Source: Streptomyces sp. 150FB (GTDB taxonomy: Bacteria > Actinomycetota > Actinomycetes > Streptomycetales > Streptomycetaceae). From it: 42,048 bases of DNA. Below the pieces are notes generated by a model, which did not search any database, was not told where the DNA came from, and saw only the letters and a program-made list of their open reading frames with translations. The stretch's first letter is position 1. Each line of letters begins with the position of its first letter. The position numbers and the translations under genes were made by a program. This document shows, in pieces, positions 8,022 through 16,860 of this stretch. The stretch covers positions 7,985,281 through 8,027,328 of the forward strand of contig NZ_JTHL01000001.1 of assembly GCF_000818195.1 (NCBI RefSeq), written 5' to 3'.

Positions 8022-8807
8022 TCACTCGGTCATCGGCCGGGTGGTCGCGTTCGCGGATTCCGCCCTGAGGGTTCCGCTGATCTTTCTGGCCGCTGCGCGA
8101 ACGGATGGTGCAACTGCACGAAACGATTGCGTTCCCGCCCGGAAACAGATCGACACAGCCGCCACCACGGTGTCGTCCGGCCCGTATATCGGGGCGCCCA
8201 CACAGTGCACATCCGCCGCCATCATCCTGTCACTGTTGGAGTGGCCGTCCCGGCGGACGGCGGCCAGGATGGAACGGAGCCGTCCGGGGTCAGTCACGGT
8301 TTCTTCGGTGTACCGGGCCAACGGGTTGCTCAGGTATTCCTCCCGCACGTCGAAGGGGGCGTGCGCAAGCAGGACCAACCCCGCACCCGTGGCGAATGTG
8401 CCGAACCGGCCGCCCGTCCGGCCGACGGCCTGGGGGGCGTTGGGCGCACTGAGACGCTCCAAGATGACGACGTCCGTGTGATTCCGGACGGAAAGGTGAA
8501 TGTGCTGCTGTTTCGACACGTCGTACAGGTCCTGGAGAACCGGCAGAGCCACATCCCGAATGCCGTGTCCGCGGGGCGCGAGGGTAGCCACTTCCCACAG
8601 GCGCAGACCCACTCGGTACCGCCGGTCGCGGCCACGCTCAAGTGCTCCCCACTCGACGAGTTCGCCGACACGACGATGGACCGTGGGCAATGAAAGCCCC
8701 GTGCGCTGCGACAACTCTGTCAGCGTCAGCGCGGGCTCTTCGTGGGAAAATGCTCCGAGCAAAGCCAGGACTTTGTCGGTCACCGACACGCGGTCCTCGT
8801 CGGACAT
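8022..8807 (-). CDS. IclR-family transcriptional regulator
   Basis: 261 residues with an N-terminal winged helix (about 8-70, TLTELSQRTGLSLPTVHRRV) and a C-terminal effector-binding domain (GTFATGAGLVLLAHA, then the MMAADVHCVGAPIYGPD region typical of IclR ligand domains). IclR proteins repress or activate small catabolic operons in response to an aromatic or keto-acid ligand, often acting on a neighbouring operon. No intact catabolic gene is adjacent, so its target is unclear. Start ATG 8807 has GGCGGAG upstream. A tandem 11-bp repeat lies 15 bases before the start. Confidence 0.9.
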   Translation of the reverse strand: MSDEDRVSVTDKVLALLGAFSHEEPALTLTELSQRTGLSLPTVHRRVGELVEWGALERGRDRRYRVGLRLWEVATLAPRGHGIRDVALPVLQDLYDVSKQQHIHLSVRNHTDVVILERLSAPNAPQAVGRTGGRFGTFATGAGLVLLAHAPFDVREEYLSNPLARYTEETVTDPGRLRSILAAVRRDGHSNSDRMMAADVHCVGAPIYGPDDTVVAAVSICFRAGTQSFRAVAPSVRAAARKISGTLRAESANATTRPMTE

Positions 8808-8821
8808 CTTCTCCGCCCCTT

Positions 8822-8847
8822 CGCTGCATGGTTGCGCGCTGCATGGT
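8822..8847. repeat. Tandem 11-bp repeat upstream of the IclR gene
   Basis: CGCTGCATGGT occurs at 8822-8832 and again at 8837-8847, a 15-base period, immediately upstream of the minus-strand IclR start at 8807. A repeat of this kind may be an autoregulatory site. The rest of 8848-9019 is AT-richer and holds no gene that I can support. Confidence 0.4.
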
Positions 8848-9019
8848 CACGCTCTTTTTCGCATGTACTCTGTGCCCTCGAAAGAGAAAGCAGTTCCGAT
8901 GATCAACGGGAATATTGGCGGCATACCCCGTAGTTCATCATTATATCATCGCGACTTTGCTGTCGGTGAGTGATTTTCGCGCAGTGATTTGGCGTCAGCA
9001 CGGACAGCGCATTCTTCCG

Positions 9020-9040
9020 AAGGGCGGGTGGACCGCCTTT
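9020..9040 (-). terminator. Probable terminator of the second IclR gene
   Basis: An 8-bp stem with one G-U wobble (AAGGGCGG/CCGCCTTT) and a 5-base loop lies 37 bases past the stop of the minus-strand IclR gene at 9077. Confidence 0.5.
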
Positions 9041-9076
9041 GAGATTTCCCGCACTCGCAACACGATACTGAAGCCG

Positions 9077-9895
9077 TCAGTGGACCGGCGGCGCCTCAAT
9101 GCTCAGGCGGCCGCTGCGCACCATGCCTGTGGCCAGTTCGGCGGCAGCGCGGACAGGGGTAATCAGACGCACGGGGAGCGAGGACCCGCGGGGAATCGAA
9201 ACCGAGACGGTGAAGGCCCCCGCCGGGATCTGCCCTGCGAAGAACGGGGCCGAGACACAGGCCACGCCCTCGGTGAACTCCTCCTGGTCCAACGCGTAGC
9301 CCCGCCTGCGGACCAGGGCCAGGTCGGCGGTGAGTGCCGCGAAGTCGGTGATCGTGTGCGGAGTCAGCCGCTCCAGTGACCGGCTGGAGAGAATCGCCTC
9401 TAGCTGGTCGTCCGGCAGGCAGGCAAGGACGGCCTTGCAGGAAGCCCTGGCGTGCATGTGCGCGGCGTAGCCCACGTCGAGACCTGTGACGTCGTCGGTG
9501 GGAGCGTCGGCCACGTAGTGCTGAAGCCGCAGTACGCCGTGATGCCAGCCGGAGAGATACGAGGTCTCACGTGTGCGGGCGTGCAACTGGGCCAGGATCG
9601 CCACCAGTTCGGGGGCGGGTCCGGAACGCCGTTGGAGGTGGCGGCTGAGGGACGACGCGCGGGGGCCTACGTCGTAGCGGCCACCGGGCAGCCGCACGAT
9701 GTATCCGCCCGCGCGCAGGGTGCGCAACAAGTGGTAGCAGGTGCCGATCTTCAGGTCCAGTCGGCGGGAGAGGGCTTTGGCCGTTGCCGTGCCGTCAGAG
9801 GCTGCGACGGCTTCGAGCAGTGCGAGTCCGCGTTCCAGGGTGTGCAGGACGGTGGCGCTCGGCGTACGGGCCCCGGCCGCGATGTTTTCGAGCAT
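9077..9895 (-). CDS. IclR-family transcriptional regulator
   Basis: 272 residues from ATG 9895, which has GGAAGG in front; a longer frame to 9988 adds an unconserved Cys- and Arg-rich leader and was rejected. It has an N-terminal winged helix (TLERGLALLEAVAASDGTAT, then ALSRRLDLKIGTCYHLLRTL). The C-terminal IclR effector domain runs through ASCKAVLACLPDDQLEAIL and the QEEFTEGVACVSAPFF signature. It sits downstream of the Rid-family/aminotransferase pair and the transposase remnant on the same strand, and could regulate that pair. Confidence 0.9.
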   Translation of the reverse strand: MLENIAAGARTPSATVLHTLERGLALLEAVAASDGTATAKALSRRLDLKIGTCYHLLRTLRAGGYIVRLPGGRYDVGPRASSLSRHLQRRSGPAPELVAILAQLHARTRETSYLSGWHHGVLRLQHYVADAPTDDVTGLDVGYAAHMHARASCKAVLACLPDDQLEAILSSRSLERLTPHTITDFAALTADLALVRRRGYALDQEEFTEGVACVSAPFFAGQIPAGAFTVSVSIPRGSSLPVRLITPVRAAAELATGMVRSGRLSIEAPPVH

Positions 9896-9989
9896 GAGGG
9901 CCTTCCGGCCGTAGGGGGTCCTGTTCTTGTCATCGACACCTTCTGGTTCTAGACGCATTCTGCACCAGGAGGACAAGCATCTTTTCAAC

Positions 9990-10440
9990 TATATGAACAC
10001 CTGGGTGCAGGGCGCGCTGATGGGCGCGGTCGGCAAGGTGGGGGACACCCTGTCGCTCGCAGATGCGGATGATCGGGTTCCGGGCAGCGGTCAGATCATG
10101 AGGGCGCGGCCGGGCAAAGCTGACGGGATCCACAGCATCTCGCCGGCAAGGTCGATCACTTGGACGTTCACTCCGTGCCGACGGTGCCTGGGTGAGTAGT
10201 CGCCGCGGCTGTCGCCGAGGCGGTTGCGTTCGGCGAGGGTGCCATTTGGGCCCTGTTTCCCGGATCTTCGCGGGCCCGGACGCCTGGTACGGCACCTCGC
10301 CGCCTTGTCGGAGTCGTCCACGTACGTCCAGTACGAGGACGATCCCCCCGCCTGGCGGTGCTCCCCCGTGGCCTGACGGCACGGGAGGGACCCCGTCCAC
10401 CGGACGGCCCCGAGCTCCTCCACGAAGACCCGGGAAACAG
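9990..10440 (-). pseudogene. Frameshifted IS5-family transposase remnant
   Basis: The minus strand carries RHRRHGVNVQVIDLAGEMLW followed by IPSALPGRAL (frame ending at 10091), continued in another frame by DLTAARNPIIRICERQGVPH and LADRAHQ. Together they match the DDE region of IS5-type transposases, in which KHKRHGVNVQ is followed by SPALPG..HD and LADKGYQG. The acidic residue after ALPG is lost at the frameshift. The rest of 10260-10440 appears to be the degraded upstream part. Not functional. Confidence 0.65.
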
Positions 10441-10448
10441 AACCTAGG

Positions 10449-11615
10449 TCAGGCCGCCGCCGCCGAGCGCAGGGCGGCGAGGGCGGTCGCGACGTCGGAG
10501 TCGTCATTGAAGTAGTGGAAGCCGACCCTCAGGCGATCTGGCAGGACACTGGCCCGCACGCCGGCCGCCGTGAACTCCCGCGCCAGCCGAGTCGCAGAAC
10601 TGTGCCGCACAACTGCCACGTGACTCGGTTCACCCGGCGCCGGCACGGGGTGTCCCAGTGCACGGGCGGCCTCCGTGAACACGGCGGCGAGGCGCAGGCA
10701 GTGCCGTTCGACGCTCGCTGGATCCAGGCACGCGTGCACGCGCAGCGCTTCCCGTGCTCCCAGCCACGGCAGCCAGGCGGCAGGGGTGTCGCAACGGGCG
10801 GCCGTCGCCTGGAGGTGCAGGCGGCCGCCGAAATATCCGTACTCGGCGTCCGAGTGCCAGCTCGGCAGCAGCGGCGCGAGCCGGTGCACCTGATCGGGCC
10901 GCACCACCAGCCAGGCCGCACCTCGGGGGCACAGCATCCACTTGTAGCCGTGTACCGCCACGTAGTCCGGCCGCAAGGCAGCGAAGTCGAGCCGCAGAAC
11001 ACCCTGCGACTGGCTGGCGTCGACGAACAGCCTCGCTCCGTACTCGTCGGTCGCTGCCCGCAGGGCCGGCAGGTCGGTCCGTACGCCGTTGCTGGTCAGT
11101 ACCTCGCTGACCGCCAGCAACACCGTGGTGTCGTCGAGTGCCGAAACAAGATCCTCCGTACGCACAGCCCCGTCCCGGGAAGGCACCGTGACGACGTCGT
11201 AGCGCGCCGGGTCCAATGCCAGCCACGGATACAGGTTGCTGCGGAACTCCTGCTCGGGCACGACGACGCGACCCGGCGGCAGCGACGCCGCGACCGTGGC
11301 AGCGGCCTCCGCCACCGAGCCCATCAGGGCCACCGAGCCGACCCCGACGCCCAGGAAGTCGGCGATCAGGGGCCGGCAGGCGACGGAAGCCTGATCCCAC
11401 GCCTTCCATTCGAACGTCCCGTCGCTCCAGGCGTCCAGCACCGAACGCAGCGCGTCCGTCACCGGCGCGGCGCCCGGAGGGCTGCCCGGGGAGTCCAACC
11501 ACACCGCACCCGAGTCAAGCGCCGGGAACAGGGCCCGGAAGGCCGGTTGGTCCAGCGCGGCGGGCGCTGTCGGGGTCGACGCGGCCGCGCGGGCCTGCCG
11601 GTCGTGCGAGGTCAT
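10449..11615 (-). CDS. Class V PLP-dependent aminotransferase-fold enzyme
   Basis: 388 residues of the class V (NifS/CsdA-like) PLP fold. The PLP lysine is K225 in VHGYKWMLCPRG. The aspartate that pairs with the pyridine nitrogen is D199 in LFVDASQSQG, and H222 precedes the lysine. The visible Cys residues do not match a cysteine-desulfurase loop, so lyase, aminotransferase or kynureninase-like chemistry on a small amino acid is more likely. Its start overlaps the stop of the Rid-family gene by 4 bases, so the two are coupled. Rid proteins remove reactive enamine/imine products of PLP enzymes, which fits the pairing. The substrate is unknown. Confidence 0.87.
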   Translation of the reverse strand: MTSHDRQARAAASTPTAPAALDQPAFRALFPALDSGAVWLDSPGSPPGAAPVTDALRSVLDAWSDGTFEWKAWDQASVACRPLIADFLGVGVGSVALMGSVAEAAATVAASLPPGRVVVPEQEFRSNLYPWLALDPARYDVVTVPSRDGAVRTEDLVSALDDTTVLLAVSEVLTSNGVRTDLPALRAATDEYGARLFVDASQSQGVLRLDFAALRPDYVAVHGYKWMLCPRGAAWLVVRPDQVHRLAPLLPSWHSDAEYGYFGGRLHLQATAARCDTPAAWLPWLGAREALRVHACLDPASVERHCLRLAAVFTEAARALGHPVPAPGEPSHVAVVRHSSATRLAREFTAAGVRASVLPDRLRVGFHYFNDDSDVATALAALRSAAAA

Positions 11616-12097
11616 GAGTCACCCGGCACGACGATTACACCCTCGGTCTCCACCAGCAGGTCGTGGCGGGCCAGCGCGGTCACCACAGCCAGCGAGTGCG
11701 CCGGGTAGGACCCGTCCGGGTACCACTGGGCATAGACATCGTCCCGCGCCTCGGCCCATCCCGGCAGGCTCTCCGTTCCGGCGACGAACGTCAGCAGCTT
11801 GACCAGGTGCTCCGGGCCCGCACCCAACTCGTCAAGCAAGACACGCAAGTTGGCGAACACCAACCGCGTCTGCTCTTTCGCGTCGGCCGGGACACTGCCG
11901 TCCGGGTGCGCGCCGACCTGTCCGGAGACGAACACCAGCCGGTGTCCGGCGGGCGGTTCCGCCAGGTGGCTGTACTTGCCCACTGGGGCCGCCACGCGCG
12001 GTGGATCGGTGGCTGCGAATCCGGAGAGCCCCTGGCTATCGCCTACGTGCCGTCCGGCCAACCCGTCGGAGGCGTCCCTGCCCACAACTTCCGCCAT
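11612..12097 (-). CDS. RidA/YjgF/UK114-family protein, atypical
   Basis: 161 residues, about 30 longer at the N-terminus than usual. The core runs from HRLVFVSGQVGAHPDGS through TRLVFANLRVLLDELGAG to GSYPAHSLAVVTAL and VETEGVIVVP. In canonical RidA the deaminase Arg (R105) lies in a PAR(S/T) motif; here that motif reads PAHS, so the Arg is replaced by His. The later Glu (VETEG) is kept. Rid subgroups without this Arg lack the classical 2-aminoacrylate deaminase activity, so it probably has a different or partner-specific role. Start ATG 12097 has GAGGAG upstream. It is translationally coupled to the class V PLP enzyme. Confidence 0.85.
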   Translation of the reverse strand: MAEVVGRDASDGLAGRHVGDSQGLSGFAATDPPRVAAPVGKYSHLAEPPAGHRLVFVSGQVGAHPDGSVPADAKEQTRLVFANLRVLLDELGAGPEHLVKLLTFVAGTESLPGWAEARDDVYAQWYPDGSYPAHSLAVVTALARHDLLVETEGVIVVPGDS

Positions 12098-12138
12098 CTC
12101 GCTGTTCTCCTCTTCCCGCAGCCGGTCCGCAGTCTCAT

Positions 12139-12164
12139 TGCGGGTCTTGAACTGTCAACCCGCA
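12139..12164 (-). promoter_or_regulatory. Candidate IclR-type operator before the Rid-family operon
   Basis: A 7-bp inverted repeat TGCGGGT/ACCCGCA (12139-12145, 12158-12164) encloses a second dyad, TTGA-N4-TCAA at 12147-12158, about 45 bases upstream of the operon start. The nested symmetry fits an operator; assignment to the IclR at 9077 is inference. Confidence 0.35.
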
Positions 12165-12549
12165 CGGCACCGGCCTGCCACGCGGACGGCGGCTGTGAGC
12201 GAGGGCCCCGCCCGGGCCACCATCCCCCGGGTTCCGGATTCTAGAGCCGGCCTTGCGGGGCACCAGGGAGAGCCACGGCTTTCCCACTATCTGAAATGCG
12301 CGGCCTCCGGGGCCCCGCACAACAGCAGTTGTTCGAGTATGTGAAGCCCAGTACCCGTCCGTGCCCGCACTGCCGTCGCCCCCCCGCTATGTTGAGGGGG
12401 ACCCGCCGTGGACACCGAAGCCAGGTTGGAGAATGAGGACCGTCCGGCCGTACTTCCTCGGCGCAGGAGTGCTCGGCGCGCCTGTCTGGCAAGTGCGGGC
12501 GTCTCGCGAGAGTCGCTCCGCACCCCTCCTCAGTCATCGTGAAGGGCAG
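12165..12549. other. Region without a supported gene
   Basis: High-GC sequence with short open frames on both strands. None has a recognisable motif, good start site and family-like composition together. It presumably contains the promoter of the fragment that starts at 12550. Confidence 0.4.
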
Positions 12550-12824
12550 ATGGACATCACCACCGAGCGGGTCCCCGAACTGATCGCGAGCCTGCGGGAG
12601 ATGCTGCTGCCTGTCCACTGCTTCGAAGAGTGGGTCAACGCTTTGCAAGGCAGCGGCGACATCGTTAGGTTCCCTGCACCTACCTGTGCGACGGGCAGGA
12701 GGCCATGTACGTCGGCGCGTGCGCGGCTCTGGACCTGAAACAGGACGCCGTCGGCCACGTCGCACGCGTTCCGCGTGTCGTGACTGACCGGGGTCACTGT
12801 TTGACAAGGGTGGGCGCGGCATGA
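12550..12824 (+). pseudogene. N-terminal fragment of a 2-oxoacid dehydrogenase E1 alpha-type gene
   Basis: From ATG 12550 (AAGGGCAG upstream) the frame reads MDITTERVPELIASLREMLL, then FEEWVNALQGSGDIV. After a one-base shift near 12675 it continues as CDGQEAMYVGACAALDLKQD. This matches the start of thiamine-diphosphate E1 alpha subunits, where a MLLIRRFEE-like helix is followed by HL..GQEAV.VG..AAL. The second frame stops at 12824, before the ThDP-binding GDG...N motif. It is a frameshifted and 3'-truncated remnant; no E1 beta or E2 gene is nearby. Confidence 0.55.
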
Positions 12825-12954
12825 GCTTTCGATCCGGCGCCGGCCCCTACCCCGGCTGAGCGGACCGGGCCCCTCGTCCCTTGACAGCCGGATGTCGTAA
12901 CGGCTGCCCCGGGTCAGCCGCCCCGGCGACCGCAACTGTCCGCCGTGGTACAGG

Positions 12955-13761
12955 TCATGCCCGGTCGCTGGGGCGAGCGGCAATGATCCGCGGCGGGCGG
13001 TTGCCTTTCGGGCTGTCCACCGCACTCGTGACGGCTTCGACTGCGCGCACGACATCCATTCGGGTGCCGACCTGTTGCGCGAGGGCCCCGTCGACCCTGC
13101 CGGCCAGGCCCGGGTACTGACCGTCGTACGCCCAGGCCGTCTCGCTGTCGTCCGGACGGACCAGCCCGGCGGGCCCGCCGCCGTCTGTCGCGCACGCACG
13201 CGAGACGATGGTGCACACCTCGATCCCGAACCCGGCCAGTTCCCTTGCGTAGCTCACAGCCAGGTGGTCGATCAACATGACGGCCTCGGAGTGCAGGGCC
13301 AGGTAGGAAGGCTCGTACGCACGGTCGGCTGGGGGCAGCATCCACACGAGCAGTCCGTCCCGGCGCTCTCGCATCTGCGGTAGCACGGCTCGGTTGACCC
13401 GCTGGGCGGTGAGCACGTGTGCGTCATAGATCTGCGCCAACTGGTAGGGAGTGAAACACTCGACGGGCCCACGGGGCACGGGGCCCGTGCCGTGGACAAC
13501 CACATCGATCCGGCCGCACTCCGCGGTGATCTCCCTGACTGCGGCGGAGACCGAGCGCTGGTCGGCAACGTCAAGCGCGAGGGGACGCAGCCGCCGATCC
13601 GGCAGCAACGCCTGCTTCTCCAACTCCGCAAGTCCAGCAACTGGGATACCCGGGGAGGGGCCGATCCCGGCGTATGCCGTGTGGCCTGCTCCGGCCAACG
13701 CAGTCGCCGTCGCCGCACCGAGTTCGGTGGAGGCGGCGGTGACGAGAACGACCTTCCCCAT
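12955..13761 (-). CDS. Short-chain dehydrogenase/reductase homologue lacking the usual catalytic residues
   Basis: 268 residues from ATG 13761 with a good GGAGG site. The fold is recognisable: N-terminal VVLVTAASTELGAATATALA in place of TGxxxGIG, LALDVADQRSV, RIDVVVHGTGPVPRG in place of NNAG, and the region around AYEPSYLALHSEAVMLIDHL. The active-site Tyr is present (Y of SYLALH), but the Lys of YxxxK is His and no Ser is at the usual place (LLVWMLPPAD). The NAG motif is HGTG. It is full length with normal coding character, so it may be a non-catalytic or redirected SDR rather than a pseudogene. It stands alone, facing away from the hydrolase cluster. Confidence 0.75.
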   Translation of the reverse strand: MGKVVLVTAASTELGAATATALAGAGHTAYAGIGPSPGIPVAGLAELEKQALLPDRRLRPLALDVADQRSVSAAVREITAECGRIDVVVHGTGPVPRGPVECFTPYQLAQIYDAHVLTAQRVNRAVLPQMRERRDGLLVWMLPPADRAYEPSYLALHSEAVMLIDHLAVSYARELAGFGIEVCTIVSRACATDGGGPAGLVRPDDSETAWAYDGQYPGLAGRVDGALAQQVGTRMDVVRAVEAVTSAVDSPKGNRPPRIIAARPSDRA

Positions 13762-14722
13762 CAGGCTCCTCCACGTACGGTGCGCGCGGGAGGACGAACC
13801 TCGGCAAGGCAGCGTCCGCGCCGCGGGCACCCGCCACGCCGCGGTGCGGCTCCGGCGAGCGCGTGACCTCGCGTGTTCCCCGCCGGGGCGGCTTTCGACC
13901 TCTGACTGTCCACCGTGCTTCTCATATGAGACCTGGCCCAACATGCCTTGTGTGGCGGACGGAGCGCGCTGCCCCTCCGGGGCCGTTCGTCCGGCACGGA
14001 GATGCCGGCTGGGACTCCGCCCGACAGATGCACTGTGCACCTGAACCACGTCACCACTATCTGTCCGGCTTGGATCGGCTCGCGTCAGTCAAATGACTGT
14101 GTCGGAGGCTATCTCTCTGACGTCTGCCGCCTGGCCTGCACGAAACACGGACCGGCCGGCCCCGGTCTGCCCGCTCCACAAGCGGGCGCCTATGGGTGTT
14201 ACGGCCTCAGGGGGACGATTCACACGGTCCTCGAACTCCGCCTGCCGCAGGCCTGAGCACCCGCTGGGGCCGAGTCCCGCCACTTGGAGGTTGCGGCGCT
14301 CGTAAACCGCCGCCCGCCGGGACCGCCATGGCCGAGGTGGGCGAACTCCGTTCCTTTGAGGAGGGAGGCAGGCCGCAGCGCGTGGCAGGCCTCAGCCACC
14401 GCTCCGCTGTGATGTCCCGGACAAACGGCTGCCCAAGGCGCGGCGAGGAGACGGCCGATTGACAGATGCACCCCGGACAGCGGGTGGAGAAGTCTGTGCA
14501 TTGCCGCTGGACACGCCGTACTGGACACGTGTCAGGGCGGCACACGGAGAGCGCCGCTCCGGCTTCGCCTGCGACGAGCAGTGGCTGTCGGGCTGCGGTC
14601 GGCTCTCCTTCGAGGACACGGCACACGATGACGGCTTCTCACTCCGTTGTTCCCGCCGTTGATCTCGTCCTGTCGAGCACGCTCCAACCGCGTTCGTAGC
14701 GGTGATGCACTTGGGAGATCTA
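13762..14722. other. Long region without a recognised gene
   Basis: About 960 bases of high-GC sequence. Open frames on both strands are short or lack family motifs. Two symmetric sites stand out: CAGTCA-AA-TGACTG at 14086-14099 and the 10-bp palindrome GACACGTGTC at 14524-14533. Either could be an operator for the flanking genes. GGGAG at 14713-14717 is the ribosome-binding site for the hydrolase start at 14723. Confidence 0.4.
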
Positions 14723-15556
14723 ATGGACGACACCGACACCGACACCAACAGCGGTCAGGCCGGCACGGTCGTGCTGATCCACGGCCTGTGGGTGAACCCC
14801 CGTAGCTGGGAGGGATGGAAGCACCACTACGAGTCCCGGGGTTACAAGGTGCTGGCACCTGCATGGCCCGGCCTCGACCGCGAAGTGGAGGAACTCCAGC
14901 GCGACCCCGTGGGAATCGCTGGGGTAGGGCTGGAGGAGGTGGTCGATCACTACGAGACGATCATCCGTGGTCTCGACCGGCCGCCGATCATCATGGGCCA
15001 CTCGTACGGGGGCACGGTCGTACAGATCCTGCTCGATCGAGGGCTCGGCAGTGTGGGGGTCGCCATCGACTCCGCAGCAGTCAAGGGCGTACTCCCGCTG
15101 CCACTGTCCACACTGAAGTCGGCCTGGCCCGTGCTGGGCAACCCGGCCAACAGGAACAAGGCCGTCCCCCTGACGGCGGAGCAGTTCCACTATGCCGTCA
15201 CCAACACCTTGAGTGAGAGCGAGTCGGCGGCCCACTATCGGCGGTACGCCGTTCCGGGTTCGGCCCGGGTGCTCTTTCAGGGGGCGTTCGCCAACTTCAA
15301 CCCGAAGGCCCCCACGCGCATCAACTTCCGCAACGCCCTCAGGGCACCGCTGCTGTTCATCGCTGGAGAAGCCGACCACATCGTCCCTCCCAAGGTGAAC
15401 AAGGCCAATTGGCACCTGTACCGCAAGTCGACCGCCGTCACGGACTACCAAGAGTTCCCGGGGCGTTCGCACTTCATCATCGGCCAGAAGGGCTGGCAGG
15501 AGGTCGCCGACTACGCCCTGAACTGGGCTGAGGAACACACTCACACACTCGTGTGA
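14723..15556 (+). CDS. Alpha/beta hydrolase (cytoplasmic)
   Basis: 277 residues from ATG 14723, preceded by GGGAG; in-frame starts at 14702 and 14705 would add seven or six residues. Alpha/beta-hydrolase features are the oxyanion-side VVLIHGLWVNPRSW, the nucleophile elbow GHSYGG with S94, the acid-bearing loop GEADHIVPP and the terminal His in FPGRSHFIIG. No signal peptide is present, so it should act in the cytoplasm. It resembles esterase or lactonase-like members of the family, but the substrate is unknown. It is the first of three consecutive alpha/beta hydrolase genes, each with its own gap and ribosome-binding site, so they may be separate units. Confidence 0.88.
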   Translation: MDDTDTDTNSGQAGTVVLIHGLWVNPRSWEGWKHHYESRGYKVLAPAWPGLDREVEELQRDPVGIAGVGLEEVVDHYETIIRGLDRPPIIMGHSYGGTVVQILLDRGLGSVGVAIDSAAVKGVLPLPLSTLKSAWPVLGNPANRNKAVPLTAEQFHYAVTNTLSESESAAHYRRYAVPGSARVLFQGAFANFNPKAPTRINFRNALRAPLLFIAGEADHIVPPKVNKANWHLYRKSTAVTDYQEFPGRSHFIIGQKGWQEVADYALNWAEEHTHTLV

Positions 15557-15699
15557 CGGCGGGGGCCCCACCACTCCTCCGCAGCTCACCTTCCCGCGGA
15601 GCGTGCGCCTGCCGCTCTGCCCAGGACCTCCGGTCCCACCGAACGTCACGCCCGAAACACCGCACATGTGATCACCAGCAAGCATTCAAGGAGACAACC

Positions 15700-16563
15700 A
15701 TGCACAAGCGTCCCAAGCACCGCGCCCTCCGCATCACCGCTCTGACAGTCGCCGGCCTTGCCCTCGCGGGCGGTGCGACGACCCTCGCATCGGCTGCGCC
15801 GTCCTACTTCGGAAAGTCGGCGCCGAAGCCGACCGTCGTCCTCGTCAACGGCGCCTGGTCCGGTCCGAGCAGTTGGAGCAAAGAGATCAAGTCCCTGCAG
15901 GCCGCCGGCTACCCCGTCACCGCCCCGCCCACCGCCTTGCGCAGCCTGTCCGACGACTCGGCCTACCTGGGCTCCTACCTCAAGACCATCAAGGGCCCCG
16001 TCGTCCTGGTCGGCCAGTCCTACGGCGGGTCCGTCATCACCAACGCGGCCACCGGCAACTCCAACGTCAAGGCGCTCGTCTACATCTCCGCCTTCGCCCC
16101 CGACAAGGGCGAGACCGTGCAGGGACTGACTGCGAAGTTCCCCGGCACCCGGATCACCACCGACCCCAACCCCGACGCACTTCCGACCGCTCTGAGCCCC
16201 GTGCCTTTCACGCTCGCCAACGGAACCAGCGGAGTGGACCTCTACGCCAAGGCCGACCAGTACCGCGACCTGTTCCTGAGCAACCGCCTCAGCAGCAAGG
16301 ACTCGGCGGAACTCGCAGCGGAGCAGAGCCCGATCAACTCGCAGGCCCTCAGTGAGGCGTCGGGGGAGCCTGCCTGGAGGACGATCCCCTCCTGGTACCT
16401 CGTGTCCAAGGAGGACCACCTGATCCCCCCGGCGGCCGAGCGCTTCATGGCTGCTCGCGCCCACGCTCACACCGTCGTTGCCGACACCCCCCACGCCGCG
16501 CAGGTGACCGACCCTTCCACCGTCACCAGGCTCATCGAGCAGGCTGCCGACGCGACCCGCTGA
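15700..16563 (+). CDS. Secreted alpha/beta hydrolase
   Basis: 287 residues from ATG 15700 (AAGGAG, 7-base spacing). A Sec signal peptide is clear: MHKRPKHRALR, a hydrophobic stretch ITALTVAGLALAGGATT, and a likely cut in LASA-AP near residue 33. The mature domain has VVLVNGAWSGPSSW (N instead of the usual H at the HG motif), the nucleophile GQSYGG, SKEDHLIPP for the acid and TPHAAQV for the His. It is similar in almost every block to the lipoprotein at 25739, for example ITNAATGNxNxKALVYI and PDKGETV, so the two are paralogues sent to different locations. Extracellular esterase or amidase activity is plausible; the substrate is unknown. Confidence 0.88.
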   Translation: MHKRPKHRALRITALTVAGLALAGGATTLASAAPSYFGKSAPKPTVVLVNGAWSGPSSWSKEIKSLQAAGYPVTAPPTALRSLSDDSAYLGSYLKTIKGPVVLVGQSYGGSVITNAATGNSNVKALVYISAFAPDKGETVQGLTAKFPGTRITTDPNPDALPTALSPVPFTLANGTSGVDLYAKADQYRDLFLSNRLSSKDSAELAAEQSPINSQALSEASGEPAWRTIPSWYLVSKEDHLIPPAAERFMAARAHAHTVVADTPHAAQVTDPSTVTRLIEQAADATR

Positions 16564-16860
16564 CACAGGGATCCTTCTCGCCGTCACCGGGCGGCCCGGG
16601 ACTCGCCCGTGCTTCGTGCACCGTTCACCCGGTGGACGGCAAGGCGCCAGGCGATGTCCCGGCCGTCCGGACGTACGACGGCCAGCACCCCAAAACCACC
16701 GGGGAGCGGGCCGTTGGAGTGCAGTGTGTCCGACGACGGGGCGGGTCAGTTGAGTCGCTCCGTCCTCGGCCTTCCCCTGCGCCGTGGGGACGTTCGGCCC
16801 CTCCGCACACCCGAAGCGGGCAGCCGTGCCGCCAGCTAGATCTGCGGGCACTTGGCCGAC
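16564..16860. other. Intergenic region, nothing recognised
   Basis: About 300 bases with GC-rich short frames on both strands and no motif. It ends in the strong hairpin at 16861. Confidence 0.4.

Noticed and set aside
13863..14662. Several 60-140 codon frames on both strands in the gap before the hydrolase cluster
   Set aside because: They overlap one another on both strands, lack motifs and have no good start sites; they look like random high-GC frames.
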